Below, piece after piece: positions 55,053 to 63,485 of a stretch of DNA of 64,000 bases. The stretch's first letter is position 1, and each line of letters begins with the position of its first letter. This DNA is from Nocardia spumae (GTDB lineage Bacteria > Actinomycetota > Actinomycetes > Mycobacteriales > Mycobacteriaceae). The notes beneath the pieces were generated by a model. It did no database searches. It had not been told where the DNA came from and saw only the letters and a list, made by a program, of their open reading frames with translations. The stretch lies in the NCBI RefSeq assembly GCF_020733635.1, contig NZ_JAJFZL010000001.1, positions 186,001 through 250,000 on the forward strand, in the 5' to 3' direction. The translations under genes and the position numbers were made by a program.

Positions 55053-55433
55053 ATGCCTACCCCCGAGAGGTATCAACCAGAGGTGACGCAGTGGTTCACC
55101 TCGACCCGCACCAACAACGGCAATCAATGTGTCGAGGTGCGTTTCGACGGCCCGGCGGTGCTGATTCGTGACAGCAAATACCGTCGCGATCCCGCGAACA
55201 GACCGGAGCGGGAGCCCGTCATCATCGTCGACGCGGGGGTGTGGATGGAATTTCTGCGGACGGTCGACGACATCGGCGGTAGCGCCCATGTGCGTACCCG
55301 GCCGGATCGCGCGGGCGGCACGGTGCTGTGGCACGGCGACACCGAGCTGCGATTCACGGCCGGTGAGTGGTGGGCGTTCGTGGCCGGCGTCCGCGACGGC
55401 GAGTTCGACCGCATTCCGGTGGCGACCGGCTGA
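55053..55433 (+). CDS. DUF397 domain protein
   Basis: A 126-residue DUF397 protein. WFTSTRTNNGNQCVEVRFDG and AVLIRDSKYRRDP are the family hallmarks. The final conserved Trp-Phe segment appears twice (AGVWMEFLRTVDD and AGEWWAFVAGVRDGEFD), so it is roughly double the usual ~65 residues, with a second, partial copy. DUF397 proteins are small partners of XRE-DUF5753 regulators in actinomycetes, possibly as antagonists. It starts 10 bp after the regulator stop, so one transcript is likely. Confidence 0.85.
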   Translation: MPTPERYQPEVTQWFTSTRTNNGNQCVEVRFDGPAVLIRDSKYRRDPANRPEREPVIIVDAGVWMEFLRTVDDIGGSAHVRTRPDRAGGTVLWHGDTELRFTAGEWWAFVAGVRDGEFDRIPVATG

Positions 55434-55483
55434 GCACGGCCGGCCGGCGGCGGCACGGCACCATCGTCGGCATACTGGAGTTC

Positions 55484-57472
55484 GTGACTTTCGACGTGAC
55501 GACTCCCTCGGGCATCGATCTGACCTATCGCGACGACGCTGTGCGGGTACAGGACGACCTGTTCGCGCACGTCAACGGCAAATGGCTGGAAACCTACGAC
55601 ATTCCCGCCGATCGCGCGGTCGACGGTGCCTTCCGCACCCTCTACGACCAGGCCGAACTGGATGTCAAGCAGATCATCCAGGAACTGGCCGCCGGTACGA
55701 GGGCATCGGTCCCCGACGCCGACGAGGCGCGCAAGATCGGTGACCTCTACAACAGCTTCATGGATGCCGAGGCCGTGGAGGCGGCCGCGCTCACTCCGAT
55801 CGCCGACGAATTGGCCGCTGTGCGCGAGGTCGGTGATCGCGCCGCCTTCGCCACGCTGCTGGGCCGGCTACAGCGCACCGGTGTCGGTGGCGCGGTGGGC
55901 GCCTATGTCGATACCGATGACAAGAATTCGCAGCGCTATCTGGTCAACCTGACCCAGTCCGGTCTCGGCCTACCCGACGAATCGTATTACCGCAGCGACG
56001 ATTATGCCGAGATTCGTACCAAGTACGTCGAGCACATGGGCCGGATGTTCGCCCTCGCCGCGCTCGACGCCGACCCGCGGCGGGTCTTCGAACTCGAACG
56101 CAAACTGGCCGAGGGACATTGGGATGTGGTGCGGCGTCGGGACGCCGAGCTGAGCTACAACCTCACTACGTTCGCCGATCTCGCCGCCGAGAACCCCGAA
56201 TTCGACTGGAACGCGTGGGCCGATGCCATGGCCGAGGGTACCGGCCGGGCCGGTGCGGAGCTGCTGGCCGAAGTCGTTGTGCGCCAGCCCGATTACGCCA
56301 GCACCTTCGCCCGGTTGTGGGCCTCGGAATCGATCGAGGACTGGCAGGCGTGGGCGAGCTGGCGGATCCTGCGTTCGCGCGCACCGTATCTGACCGCCGC
56401 CGTCGTCGAGGAGAGCTTCGACTTCTACGGCCGCACTCTGACCGGTGCGCAGGAGAACCGGGAGCGCTGGAAGCGCGCGGTATCGCTGGTACAGGATCTC
56501 CTCGGCGAAGCGGTGGCCAAACTGTATGTGGCCGAGCACTTCCCGCCCGAGGCCAAGGCGCGCATGCAGGAGCTGGTCGCCAATCTGATCGAGGCATACC
56601 GCCGCAACATCACAGAGTTGGAGTGGATGAGCCCGCAGACCCGCGAGGCGGCGCTGGCGAAGCTCGAGCGTTTCACCCCGAAGATCGGCTACCCGGACAG
56701 CTGGCGCGACTACTCCGCGGTGCGGGTCGATCCCTCCGATCTGGTCGGCAACTACCGCAGTGGTTACGCCGCCGACCACGACCGGGATCTCAACAAGCTC
56801 GGCGGACCGGTCGATCGCGGCGAATGGTTCATGACCCCGCAGACCGTCAACGCCTACTACAACCCGGGCATGAACGAGATCGTGTTCCCGGCCGCGATTC
56901 TGCAGCCGCCGTTCTTCGATATGAACGCCGACGATGCGGCGAACTACGGTGGTATCGGTGCGGTGATCGGTCACGAGATCGGGCACGGTTTCGATGATCA
57001 GGGCAGCAAGTACGACGGCGACGGCAATATGGTCGACTGGTGGACCGAGACGGATCGGACCGAATTCGGCAAGCGCACCAAGGCTTTGATCGACCAGTAC
57101 AACAGTTTCGAACCCAAGGCGCTGCCCGGCCACACCGTGAACGGTGAGTTCACGATCGGTGAGAACATCGGTGATCTGGGCGGACTCTCGATCGCGCTGG
57201 AGGCTTACAAGATCGCGCTGGGCGGTGCCGAGGCCCCGGTCATCGACGGACTCAGCGGTCTGCAGCGGGTCTTCTTCGGCTGGGCCCAGGTGTGGCGCAC
57301 CAAGGCCCGGGACGAGGAGGCCCTCCGCCGGCTGGCGGTCGATCCGCATTCGCCGCCGGAGTTCCGCTGCAACGGCGTCGTGCGCAACCTGGACGGATTC
57401 CACGAGGCGTTCGAGGTCACGCCGGGTGACGAACTATATCTGGATCCCGCACAGCGCGTGCGAATCTGGTAG
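55484..57472 (+). CDS. M13-family zinc metallopeptidase, Zmp1 homologue
   Basis: A 662-residue neprilysin-type peptidase, matching mycobacterial Zmp1 (Rv0198c, 663 residues) in length and throughout its sequence. The zinc site is IGHEIGHGFDDQG (about 496-508), the third ligand is in GENIGDLGG (about 561), and VNAYYNPGMNEIVFPA is the substrate-binding NAYY motif. No signal peptide is apparent, as in Zmp1, which is nonetheless found outside the cytoplasm in mycobacteria. The GTG at 55484 aligns with the Zmp1 start (VTFDVTTPSGIDL). Its stop directly abuts the convergent ugpB-like stop. Confidence 0.92.
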   Translation: MTFDVTTPSGIDLTYRDDAVRVQDDLFAHVNGKWLETYDIPADRAVDGAFRTLYDQAELDVKQIIQELAAGTRASVPDADEARKIGDLYNSFMDAEAVEAAALTPIADELAAVREVGDRAAFATLLGRLQRTGVGGAVGAYVDTDDKNSQRYLVNLTQSGLGLPDESYYRSDDYAEIRTKYVEHMGRMFALAALDADPRRVFELERKLAEGHWDVVRRRDAELSYNLTTFADLAAENPEFDWNAWADAMAEGTGRAGAELLAEVVVRQPDYASTFARLWASESIEDWQAWASWRILRSRAPYLTAAVVEESFDFYGRTLTGAQENRERWKRAVSLVQDLLGEAVAKLYVAEHFPPEAKARMQELVANLIEAYRRNITELEWMSPQTREAALAKLERFTPKIGYPDSWRDYSAVRVDPSDLVGNYRSGYAADHDRDLNKLGGPVDRGEWFMTPQTVNAYYNPGMNEIVFPAAILQPPFFDMNADDAANYGGIGAVIGHEIGHGFDDQGSKYDGDGNMVDWWTETDRTEFGKRTKALIDQYNSFEPKALPGHTVNGEFTIGENIGDLGGLSIALEAYKIALGGAEAPVIDGLSGLQRVFFGWAQVWRTKARDEEALRRLAVDPHSPPEFRCNGVVRNLDGFHEAFEVTPGDELYLDPAQRVRIW

Positions 57473-58792
57473 TCACCGTGGGAGTTTCGGGCCGATCTGC
57501 CGATCGTAGATGCCCTGTAGCCGTTCGGTGACGTCGGCGAAGGCCGCCGTCACCTCCCGATCGCGCAGTCCGATCTGTTCGAGTCCGGTGCCGATGATCT
57601 GATCGGCACCGGGCAGGAACACCCGCCCCCAGTCCTGCGACCGAGTCAGCGGTAGCTGCTCGATCGCGGTGGCGAAATTGCGGTTCGCCGCGAGAAATTC
57701 CCGCTGGGACGGTTCATCGATCGCGGACTTGCGCACCGGGATGTATCCGGTGGCTTGCGAGAAGTAGGCGGTGTTCACCGGATCGGTGAGGAAGGCGATG
57801 AACCGCAGCGCGTTGGCCTTGCGGCGCTCGGATATGCGGGCCGGAATCGCCAGGCCCGCACCACCGGTGGTACACCCGGGCCCGTTCGGGTGCGGGAGGA
57901 ATGCGGTGGCGAAGTCCAGGGTGCCCGCGGCATTCGCGGTGATGCCCTTGATATCGCCGGTGGACGTGATCGCCGATCCCACCACCCCGGTGCCGAAATC
58001 GACGGCCAGCTGGGGCCGGATATTGGCGTAGCGCTTGCGATTGATCATGTCGCGCAGGAAGTTTCCGGCCTCGACGGTGTGCGGATCGGTGAACGTCAGC
58101 GTCCATCGGTCGGAGTAGGCGCCGCCGAAGGTCCAGTTGGGTCCCTGGAAGGTCCAGGCCAGGTAGTTCTTCGCGTCGCCCCAGCCGTGCGCCCATTTGC
58201 CCGGGCCGATGGCACGCTGCAGTTCGGGACCCCATTCGTCGAATTCCTGCCAGGACCGCGGCCCCCGATCGGGGAGTCCGGCACGCGCCCACAGCCCGCG
58301 GTTGTAGCAGAAGATCTGGGTGGAGCGCGCATACGGCAGTGCCCAGAGCTTGCTGTCGAAGCGGTAGTCCTCGACGAAGGAGTCGACGTAGTCCGTCAGT
58401 GGCACACCGGCTGCCGCGATTTCGGCGTCGAGCGGTTCGATCGCCTTGTTGAGGGCGTAGTTGAACCACCAGACATCGGACAGCACAACCACATCCGGTA
58501 GGGCGCCACCGGTCAGGGCGGCATTGAACTTCTGCGCCACCTCTTCGTAGTTGCGGCCCGCGTCCACCAGTTTCACGGTCAGCTCGGGATGCTGAACCCG
58601 GAAACGGTTGATCAGCTCGGTCTCCTGATTCTTGGAGGTACCCGGATGATTCGACCAGAACACGATGGTGTTCGGATCCCCTTCGACCGCACTGCGCGCG
58701 CCCATTCCGGCGCACGCCGACACGCTCAGACCGGCTGCCGCGGTGAGGAAGCCGCGGCGGGACAGCGGAGGTGCGGTCGTCGATCGGGGCAC
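57473..58792 (-). CDS. ugpB: UgpB-like ABC transporter solute-binding lipoprotein
   Basis: A 439-residue type I solute-binding protein. The N terminus combines a twin-arginine motif (SRRGFLTAAAGL) with a lipobox ending at Cys27 (SVSAC), so Tat export and lipid anchoring are likely. The mature part shows NTIVFWSNHPGTSKNQETEL, FNAALTGGALPDVVVLSDVW and TGYIPVRKSAI, as in UgpB-type glycerol-3-phosphate or glycerophosphodiester binders. It is the last gene of the permease-permease-binding protein run, in mycobacterial ugpA-ugpE-ugpB order. Substrate by family only; a sugar binder is possible. Confidence 0.82.
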   Translation of the reverse strand: MPRSTTAPPLSRRGFLTAAAGLSVSACAGMGARSAVEGDPNTIVFWSNHPGTSKNQETELINRFRVQHPELTVKLVDAGRNYEEVAQKFNAALTGGALPDVVVLSDVWWFNYALNKAIEPLDAEIAAAGVPLTDYVDSFVEDYRFDSKLWALPYARSTQIFCYNRGLWARAGLPDRGPRSWQEFDEWGPELQRAIGPGKWAHGWGDAKNYLAWTFQGPNWTFGGAYSDRWTLTFTDPHTVEAGNFLRDMINRKRYANIRPQLAVDFGTGVVGSAITSTGDIKGITANAAGTLDFATAFLPHPNGPGCTTGGAGLAIPARISERRKANALRFIAFLTDPVNTAYFSQATGYIPVRKSAIDEPSQREFLAANRNFATAIEQLPLTRSQDWGRVFLPGADQIIGTGLEQIGLRDREVTAAFADVTERLQGIYDRQIGPKLPR

Positions 58793-58809
58793 GGCATTCT
58801 CCTCGTGGG

Positions 58810-59658
58810 TCAGCCCTTGACGGCGCCGGTGGTCAGGCCCTTGATCATGTGGCGTTGCAGTACGACGAACACCACGAGGATCGGCAGCATGGTCAGCAGG
58901 GTTCCGGCCATCACCGGCCCCCAGTTGGTGACGCTGGGATTCTCGGTGTTCTGCAACAACGTCAGACCGACCGGAAGGGTCGCGACCGACGAATCATCGG
59001 CCATCAGGAACGGCCACAGGTATTCGTTCCACTCGTTGACCAGAGTGACCACCGCGAAGGCCACCATCGTGGGTCCCGACATCGGCAGGACCACCCGCAC
59101 CAGTAGTTGCCACCAGTTGGCGCCGTCGATGCGCGCGGCCTCGATCACCGACACCGGCAGCGACAGAAAGTGATTCCGCATCAGGAAAGTGCCGAACGCG
59201 ACCCCGCACAGCGGAATAATGATGCCCTGCAGGGAGTTTCGCCATCCGATCTGCGCGATCAAAGCATAGTTGGAGATCACCGTGATCTGGTTGGGGACCA
59301 TCAGCGCGGCGATGATCACCAGGAAGATCACGGTCTTTCCGGGGAATCGCAGGAAGACCAGCCCGTAGGCGCTGAAGATCCCGAGTGCGAACTTCACCGC
59401 CGCCACGACCGTGGTCACGATCAGCGAATTGCGCAGGAAGGTCCAGAACGGCAGTGTGGTCGTCGCTTCGCGGTAGTTCTCCGGATGCCAGCTGTGCGGC
59501 CACCACACCGCCGGCTGGGTGTAGATGTCGGGCCGGGCCTTGAACGAGGTGATCAGGATCCAGTACAGCGGCACCCCCACCAGGATCAGGACGCAGACCA
59601 TCGCCGCATATCCGAAAACCGTTGCGAGCAGACGACGTCGGCGATAGGCAGGGTTCAT
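58810..59658 (-). CDS. ugpE: carbohydrate ABC transporter permease (UgpE-like)
   Basis: A 282-residue inner-membrane permease with six predicted helices. The N-terminal helix is ATVFGYAAMVCVLILVGVPL. The conserved coupling EAA motif is in SVIEAARIDGANWWQLLVRV, followed by LPMSGPTMVAFAVVTL. It pairs with the UgpA-like permease, whose stop it overlaps by 4 nt (ATGA), and binds an ATPase through the EAA loop. The binding protein gene follows after 17 bp. No ATPase gene (ugpC) is in the window, so a distant or shared MsiK/UgpC-type ATPase is needed. Confidence 0.88.
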   Translation of the reverse strand: MNPAYRRRRLLATVFGYAAMVCVLILVGVPLYWILITSFKARPDIYTQPAVWWPHSWHPENYREATTTLPFWTFLRNSLIVTTVVAAVKFALGIFSAYGLVFLRFPGKTVIFLVIIAALMVPNQITVISNYALIAQIGWRNSLQGIIIPLCGVAFGTFLMRNHFLSLPVSVIEAARIDGANWWQLLVRVVLPMSGPTMVAFAVVTLVNEWNEYLWPFLMADDSSVATLPVGLTLLQNTENPSVTNWGPVMAGTLLTMLPILVVFVVLQRHMIKGLTTGAVKG

Positions 59659-60680
59659 CGTTCGTCTCGATCCATCACGCGCACCTGGACGAGCGTGATC
59701 ACCAGCAGTACCACGAACATGATGCTGGCCACCGTCGCCCCGTAGCCGGCGCGGAAGTTGCGGAAGGTCTCGTCGTAGACCTGGTAGACCATCGTTGTCG
59801 TGCCGGTGCCGAGCGGTCCGCCGCGGGTCATCACGTTGATGATGTCGAAGACCTGCAGTGAGTTGAGCATGACGGTGATCGATAGGAAGAAGGTGGTGGG
59901 CCGCAACTGCGGGAGCAACACCCGGCTGAAGGTGGTCCAGCGTCCGGCGCCGTCGATGGCCGCGGCCTCCAGGAGTTCGCGTTGCACTCCCTGCAGTGCG
60001 GCCAGATAGATGACGAAGGTGTAGCCGAGGTTCTTCCAGATGTAGGTGATCGTCACCATGAACAGCGCCCAGTGCGGATCCTGGTAGAAATCCGGGACGT
60101 TCTGGATGCCGATGCGGTGCAGCAGATCCTGCACCAACCCGAAGCCGGGATCGAAGATGAACTGGAAAGCCACGCCGACCGCGGCCCCCGAGATGACGAA
60201 GGGAGCGAAGATCACCGACCGAACCACATTGCGGCCGAACAGCTTCCGATCCAGCAGCAGGGCCAGCGCCAGTCCGAGCGCCATACTGCCACCGACCGCG
60301 AAGACGGTGAAGACGACGGTGTTCCCGACGATCTGCCAGGTGTCGTCGCGGCCCCACCATTCGCGATAGTTGCGGGTGCCGATGAAATGCGCCAGTGGTT
60401 CGGCGAGATTCCAGTCGGTGAACGACAGCCGGATATTGTCCACCAGCGGCCGATAGACGAACAGCCCGAGCAGCACCAGATTCGGGACGACGAGCACGCA
60501 GAACAGGCCGTAATCCCCCCATGGCCGCCGCCGCGACCCGCGCCCCCGATTCTGAGGCAGCACCCGCTCCGGCCGGCTACGCACCGCCGTATCCTGCCCG
60601 CTCCGCGTGAACGCCCGGCGAATCCCCGATGCCGAACCCCTGACATCCCGGCGCGCACCATCCTCGGACACCCCGGTCAT
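59655..60680 (-). CDS. ugpA: sugar/glycerol-phosphate ABC transporter permease (UgpA-like)
   Basis: A 341-residue permease. A ~55-residue Arg-rich cytoplasmic N terminus precedes helix 1 (YGLFCVLVVPNLVLLGLFVY). The EAA loop reads ELLEAAAIDGAGRWTTFSRV, then LLPQLRPTTFFLSITVMLNS. PLVDNIRLSFTDWNL is the family's first periplasmic loop. With the UgpE-like subunit it forms the membrane channel. It heads the three-gene leftward unit, 102 bp from the L,D-transpeptidase gene's end. ATG 60680 is used, though conserved sequence begins later, so a shorter form is possible. Confidence 0.85.
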   Translation of the reverse strand: MTGVSEDGARRDVRGSASGIRRAFTRSGQDTAVRSRPERVLPQNRGRGSRRRPWGDYGLFCVLVVPNLVLLGLFVYRPLVDNIRLSFTDWNLAEPLAHFIGTRNYREWWGRDDTWQIVGNTVVFTVFAVGGSMALGLALALLLDRKLFGRNVVRSVIFAPFVISGAAVGVAFQFIFDPGFGLVQDLLHRIGIQNVPDFYQDPHWALFMVTITYIWKNLGYTFVIYLAALQGVQRELLEAAAIDGAGRWTTFSRVLLPQLRPTTFFLSITVMLNSLQVFDIINVMTRGGPLGTGTTTMVYQVYDETFRNFRAGYGATVASIMFVVLLVITLVQVRVMDRDER

Positions 60681-60782
60681 GGCCGAATCCTATGGCATTG
60701 GTTCGGCCTCGACGTCACTACGGACGCACACCTGTCAACGGCACCCATACCGCCCGCGCAAGAGGCGGAGCAGCCGGCGCTT

Positions 60783-61727
60783 CTAGCTCCAGTCGCCCAT
60801 ACCGTCGTTGGCGCTGAGGTTTCCGGTGGAGTTGGTGACGACCACCGGGTCACCCTTCTGGGCATTGTCGAAGAACCACTGCGCGTCCTCGGTGCTGACG
60901 TTCAGGCAGCCGTGGCTGGAGTCCGATACGCCCTGCTGAGCGACCGACCATGGCGCGGCGTGGACGAAGATGCCGCTGTTGGACAGGCGAGTGGCGTACT
61001 CGACCTCGAGCTTGTAGCCCTGCGGATCGGTGACCGGAACTCCGTAGGTGGAGGAGTCCATGATCATCTTCCGATTCTTCTCCCCGACGTAGTACGTGCC
61101 GTTGGGGGTTTCGTGGTCCTTCTTGCCCATCGAGGTCGGCATGGTCTTGATGACCTCGCCGTTGCGGGTGATGGTGATGGTGTGGGTGGCGTCGTCGGCG
61201 GTGGTGACGACCGCGTCGCCCACCTTGTACGCGACCTTGGTGCCGCCGGCCTCGACCGTGATGTCGGAGTTGGCGGGCCAGAACTCCTCCGGCCGCCAGC
61301 GCACCTGCTTGTCCCCGCGCCAGTAGAAGTGGCCGCGGGTGGCGTTGCTGGAGGTGATCCGGATGGACTTCTCGGCCGCGGCGTGATCGCCCACCGGATC
61401 CTTGAAGTTGATGATGATCGGCTGAGCCACGCCGACCACGTCGCCGTCACCCGGGCTGACGCTGGGCGGCGCGAAGTTGGCCTGCGGCAGCGGCGGCGGG
61501 TTCTGCAGCGGCGAGGCGCCCGGCTCCGGCTGTGGAGACTGGACGACGGCGGGGGCGCCGGGGACATCGGGGCCCCCGGGCCACAGCGGCGACGCCGAGG
61601 CGGGCGCCATCGTGATGGCGCCGGCGGCGGTCACCGCGAGTGAAGTCACCGCGAGGGTGAGCAGACCGGTCCGCTTGGACAGGCTGGTCTTGTCCCGAAC
61701 GGGCTTCCGGCAAGGGGTGGTGCGCAC
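60783..61727 (-). CDS. L,D-transpeptidase
   Basis: A ~314-residue secreted L,D-transpeptidase. After a signal peptide (LLTLAVTSLAVTAAGAITMA) comes a Pro-rich stretch, an Ig-like domain (PIIINFKDPVGDHAAAEKSI, FYWRGDKQVRWRPEEFWPAN), and the YkuD catalytic domain: VIKTMPTSMGKKDHETPNGT, IFVHAAPWSVAQQ and SDSSHGCLNVS with the catalytic Cys near 271. It makes 3-3 crosslinks in peptidoglycan and is a carbapenem target in mycobacteria (Ldt family). GTG 61727 has GAGGA about 11 nt upstream; a longer frame to 61826 is less likely. No lipobox is seen. Confidence 0.93.
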   Translation of the reverse strand: MRTTPCRKPVRDKTSLSKRTGLLTLAVTSLAVTAAGAITMAPASASPLWPGGPDVPGAPAVVQSPQPEPGASPLQNPPPLPQANFAPPSVSPGDGDVVGVAQPIIINFKDPVGDHAAAEKSIRITSSNATRGHFYWRGDKQVRWRPEEFWPANSDITVEAGGTKVAYKVGDAVVTTADDATHTITITRNGEVIKTMPTSMGKKDHETPNGTYYVGEKNRKMIMDSSTYGVPVTDPQGYKLEVEYATRLSNSGIFVHAAPWSVAQQGVSDSSHGCLNVSTEDAQWFFDNAQKGDPVVVTNSTGNLSANDGMGDWS

Positions 61728-62036
61728 AGCCGTTTCGTCCTCTCCAAACTCCGATCGCGCAATCACAGCGCGCAGAAAAAATCGCGCGCGTGTGCGCGAA
61801 TGGTCTCTCAGGCCCCGGCCCGGCATCCATTACTACATCTCCCACCGACATCGGCCAATTGCGTTCCGGCAGTTATGAACTACTCGGACGGGGAGTGTGC
61901 TGTGTCACCGCTGATTCGCCACGCCGTAGTGATGGGGCGAAAGCGCCGTTCGGATCGGCGAGTCGGATGAGTGACCACGGCCGGTTCGGCTGAGCGCTCT
62001 CGATACTCAGCAAACCCTCTTGTGAGGCAAATCACT
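61728..62036. other. intergenic region upstream of the L,D-transpeptidase
   Basis: A 309-bp gap with no convincing gene. A 31-codon frame (ATG at 61875, plus strand) has no ribosome site and is rejected. The transpeptidase promoter must lie here. No recognised riboswitch or repeat was found. Confidence 0.5.
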
Positions 62037-63413
62037 TCAATGGTGGCGGATTCCCTCTACTGCGAAACGGATTCCGCGATGCGGCCCGGTAGCGATGTTG
62101 TGTGGCACCGAGCGCGGGATTCGGCCATCACGATAGCGCGGTGGCAGCGACAACTCGACCCGGGTCAGCACCGTCGCCAGGGCGATCCGCAATTCGAAGT
62201 CGGCGAGAGTGGCACCGAGGCAACGCCGATGCCCGCCACCGTAGGGCGCGAATTCGAACGGTCCGTACCGACGATCGAGGAACCGCTGTGGCCGGAACCG
62301 CTCCGGCTCCTCCCAGCAATCGGGATCGGAGTGCAGCAGTGGCAGCACGATTCCCATGGTGTCGCCCGCGACCAGGTCGACCCCGCACAGTGTGTAGGGC
62401 CCGGTCAGCCGGCGCAGCACGATCGGTACCGGCGGATGCAGTCGCAGTGTTTCCTGGCAGACGGCATCCAGGTAGGGCAACCGGGCCAGTTCCTCGGGTT
62501 CGATATCGCCGGCGGCGTCCAGCTCCGAGCGCAGTCGCTCCAGGACGGTGGGTTCCCGGTGCAGCTGGAACAGCGCCCACACCAGGCTGGTCGCCGTCGT
62601 TTCGTGACCGGCCACAAGCAGGGTGCGCAGCTGCTCTCGCAGATCGGCGTCGCAGACGCCGCTGCCGTCGTCGTAGCGGGCGCTCAGCAGTACGCCCAGG
62701 GCGCCGTCACCGGTTTCGCCGGTCGCGCGCCGGGCCGCGATATCGGTATCCAGCAACCTGTCCACCCGGGCCCGGGCGCGGACGAACCGATCCCAGGGCG
62801 AGAATCCGAATGCGCTGTGCCGCAAGGCCGGAACGAGCATGAGCGGCCCGGTGAAGGCGGTGAGGAAATCGCCGACCGCGGCAGTGTAGACGCGCCGCCG
62901 GACCGGATCGTCCACACCGAAGATCAGCGTGAGGATCACCCGCAGGGTCAGTGCGCGCGCCGCCACCCGCGCATCGATCGTGGTTCCCGGCCGCCACGGC
63001 GGCCCGATTCCGGCGCCGCTGAGCTCATCTCGGGTGCTGTCCTGAATTACCGTGCCGTACTGCGCAATTCGGGCGCGATGAAATGCAGGCGTCAAAAGGA
63101 TGCGATCCCCGCGATGTCGTTGATCACGAGCGAGTATCAATGAGGCCGAACCGATAAGCGGTTCAATCGGATTCGGTCGCGGCGGATGCAATATTTCGAT
63201 CGGTGCCCGAAATAATTCCTTTGCCCCGGCCGGAGTCCCGGTGAACAATATCGAACCGAATCCCGGAAACCGGACCGTGAACGGATCTCCGTCGCGTGCG
63301 CGGCGCATTCGAAAGTAACGGTCGAAATCCATTCCGGCCGCCGCCGCATGGGCGGTCACCCACCGCGGCGGCCGGGGCACGACCGATTCGCTGGAAGCTG
63401 TCGCTGGGCCCAT
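62037..63413 (-). CDS. cytochrome P450
   Basis: A 458-residue soluble P450. The oxygen-binding I-helix is VAGHETTATSLVWAL, the ExxR motif is in CQETLRLHPPVPIVLRR, and the haem-binding loop reads FAPYGGGHRRCLGATLADFE with the Cys ligand near 398. FHRARIAQYGTVIQ is the C-helix region. It hydroxylates a hydrophobic substrate and needs ferredoxin/reductase partners encoded elsewhere. Its architecture resembles CYP110/CYP138-type bacterial enzymes with eukaryote-like ETLRLHPP. ATG 63413 is the first start; 72 bp separate it from the hydrolase gene upstream. Substrate unknown. Confidence 0.92.
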   Translation of the reverse strand: MGPATASSESVVPRPPRWVTAHAAAAGMDFDRYFRMRRARDGDPFTVRFPGFGSILFTGTPAGAKELFRAPIEILHPPRPNPIEPLIGSASLILARDQRHRGDRILLTPAFHRARIAQYGTVIQDSTRDELSGAGIGPPWRPGTTIDARVAARALTLRVILTLIFGVDDPVRRRVYTAAVGDFLTAFTGPLMLVPALRHSAFGFSPWDRFVRARARVDRLLDTDIAARRATGETGDGALGVLLSARYDDGSGVCDADLREQLRTLLVAGHETTATSLVWALFQLHREPTVLERLRSELDAAGDIEPEELARLPYLDAVCQETLRLHPPVPIVLRRLTGPYTLCGVDLVAGDTMGIVLPLLHSDPDCWEEPERFRPQRFLDRRYGPFEFAPYGGGHRRCLGATLADFELRIALATVLTRVELSLPPRYRDGRIPRSVPHNIATGPHRGIRFAVEGIRHH

Positions 63414-63485
63414 ACCCAGGGATACGAGACAACTCGACAGCCGGTTCGATTCGGTGGCCGGTCGATTCGGCCGGCGTCGCGTCCC

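Noticed and set aside
61875..61970. 31-codon plus-strand frame upstream of the L,D-transpeptidase
   Set aside because: No ribosome binding site and no recognisable sequence.
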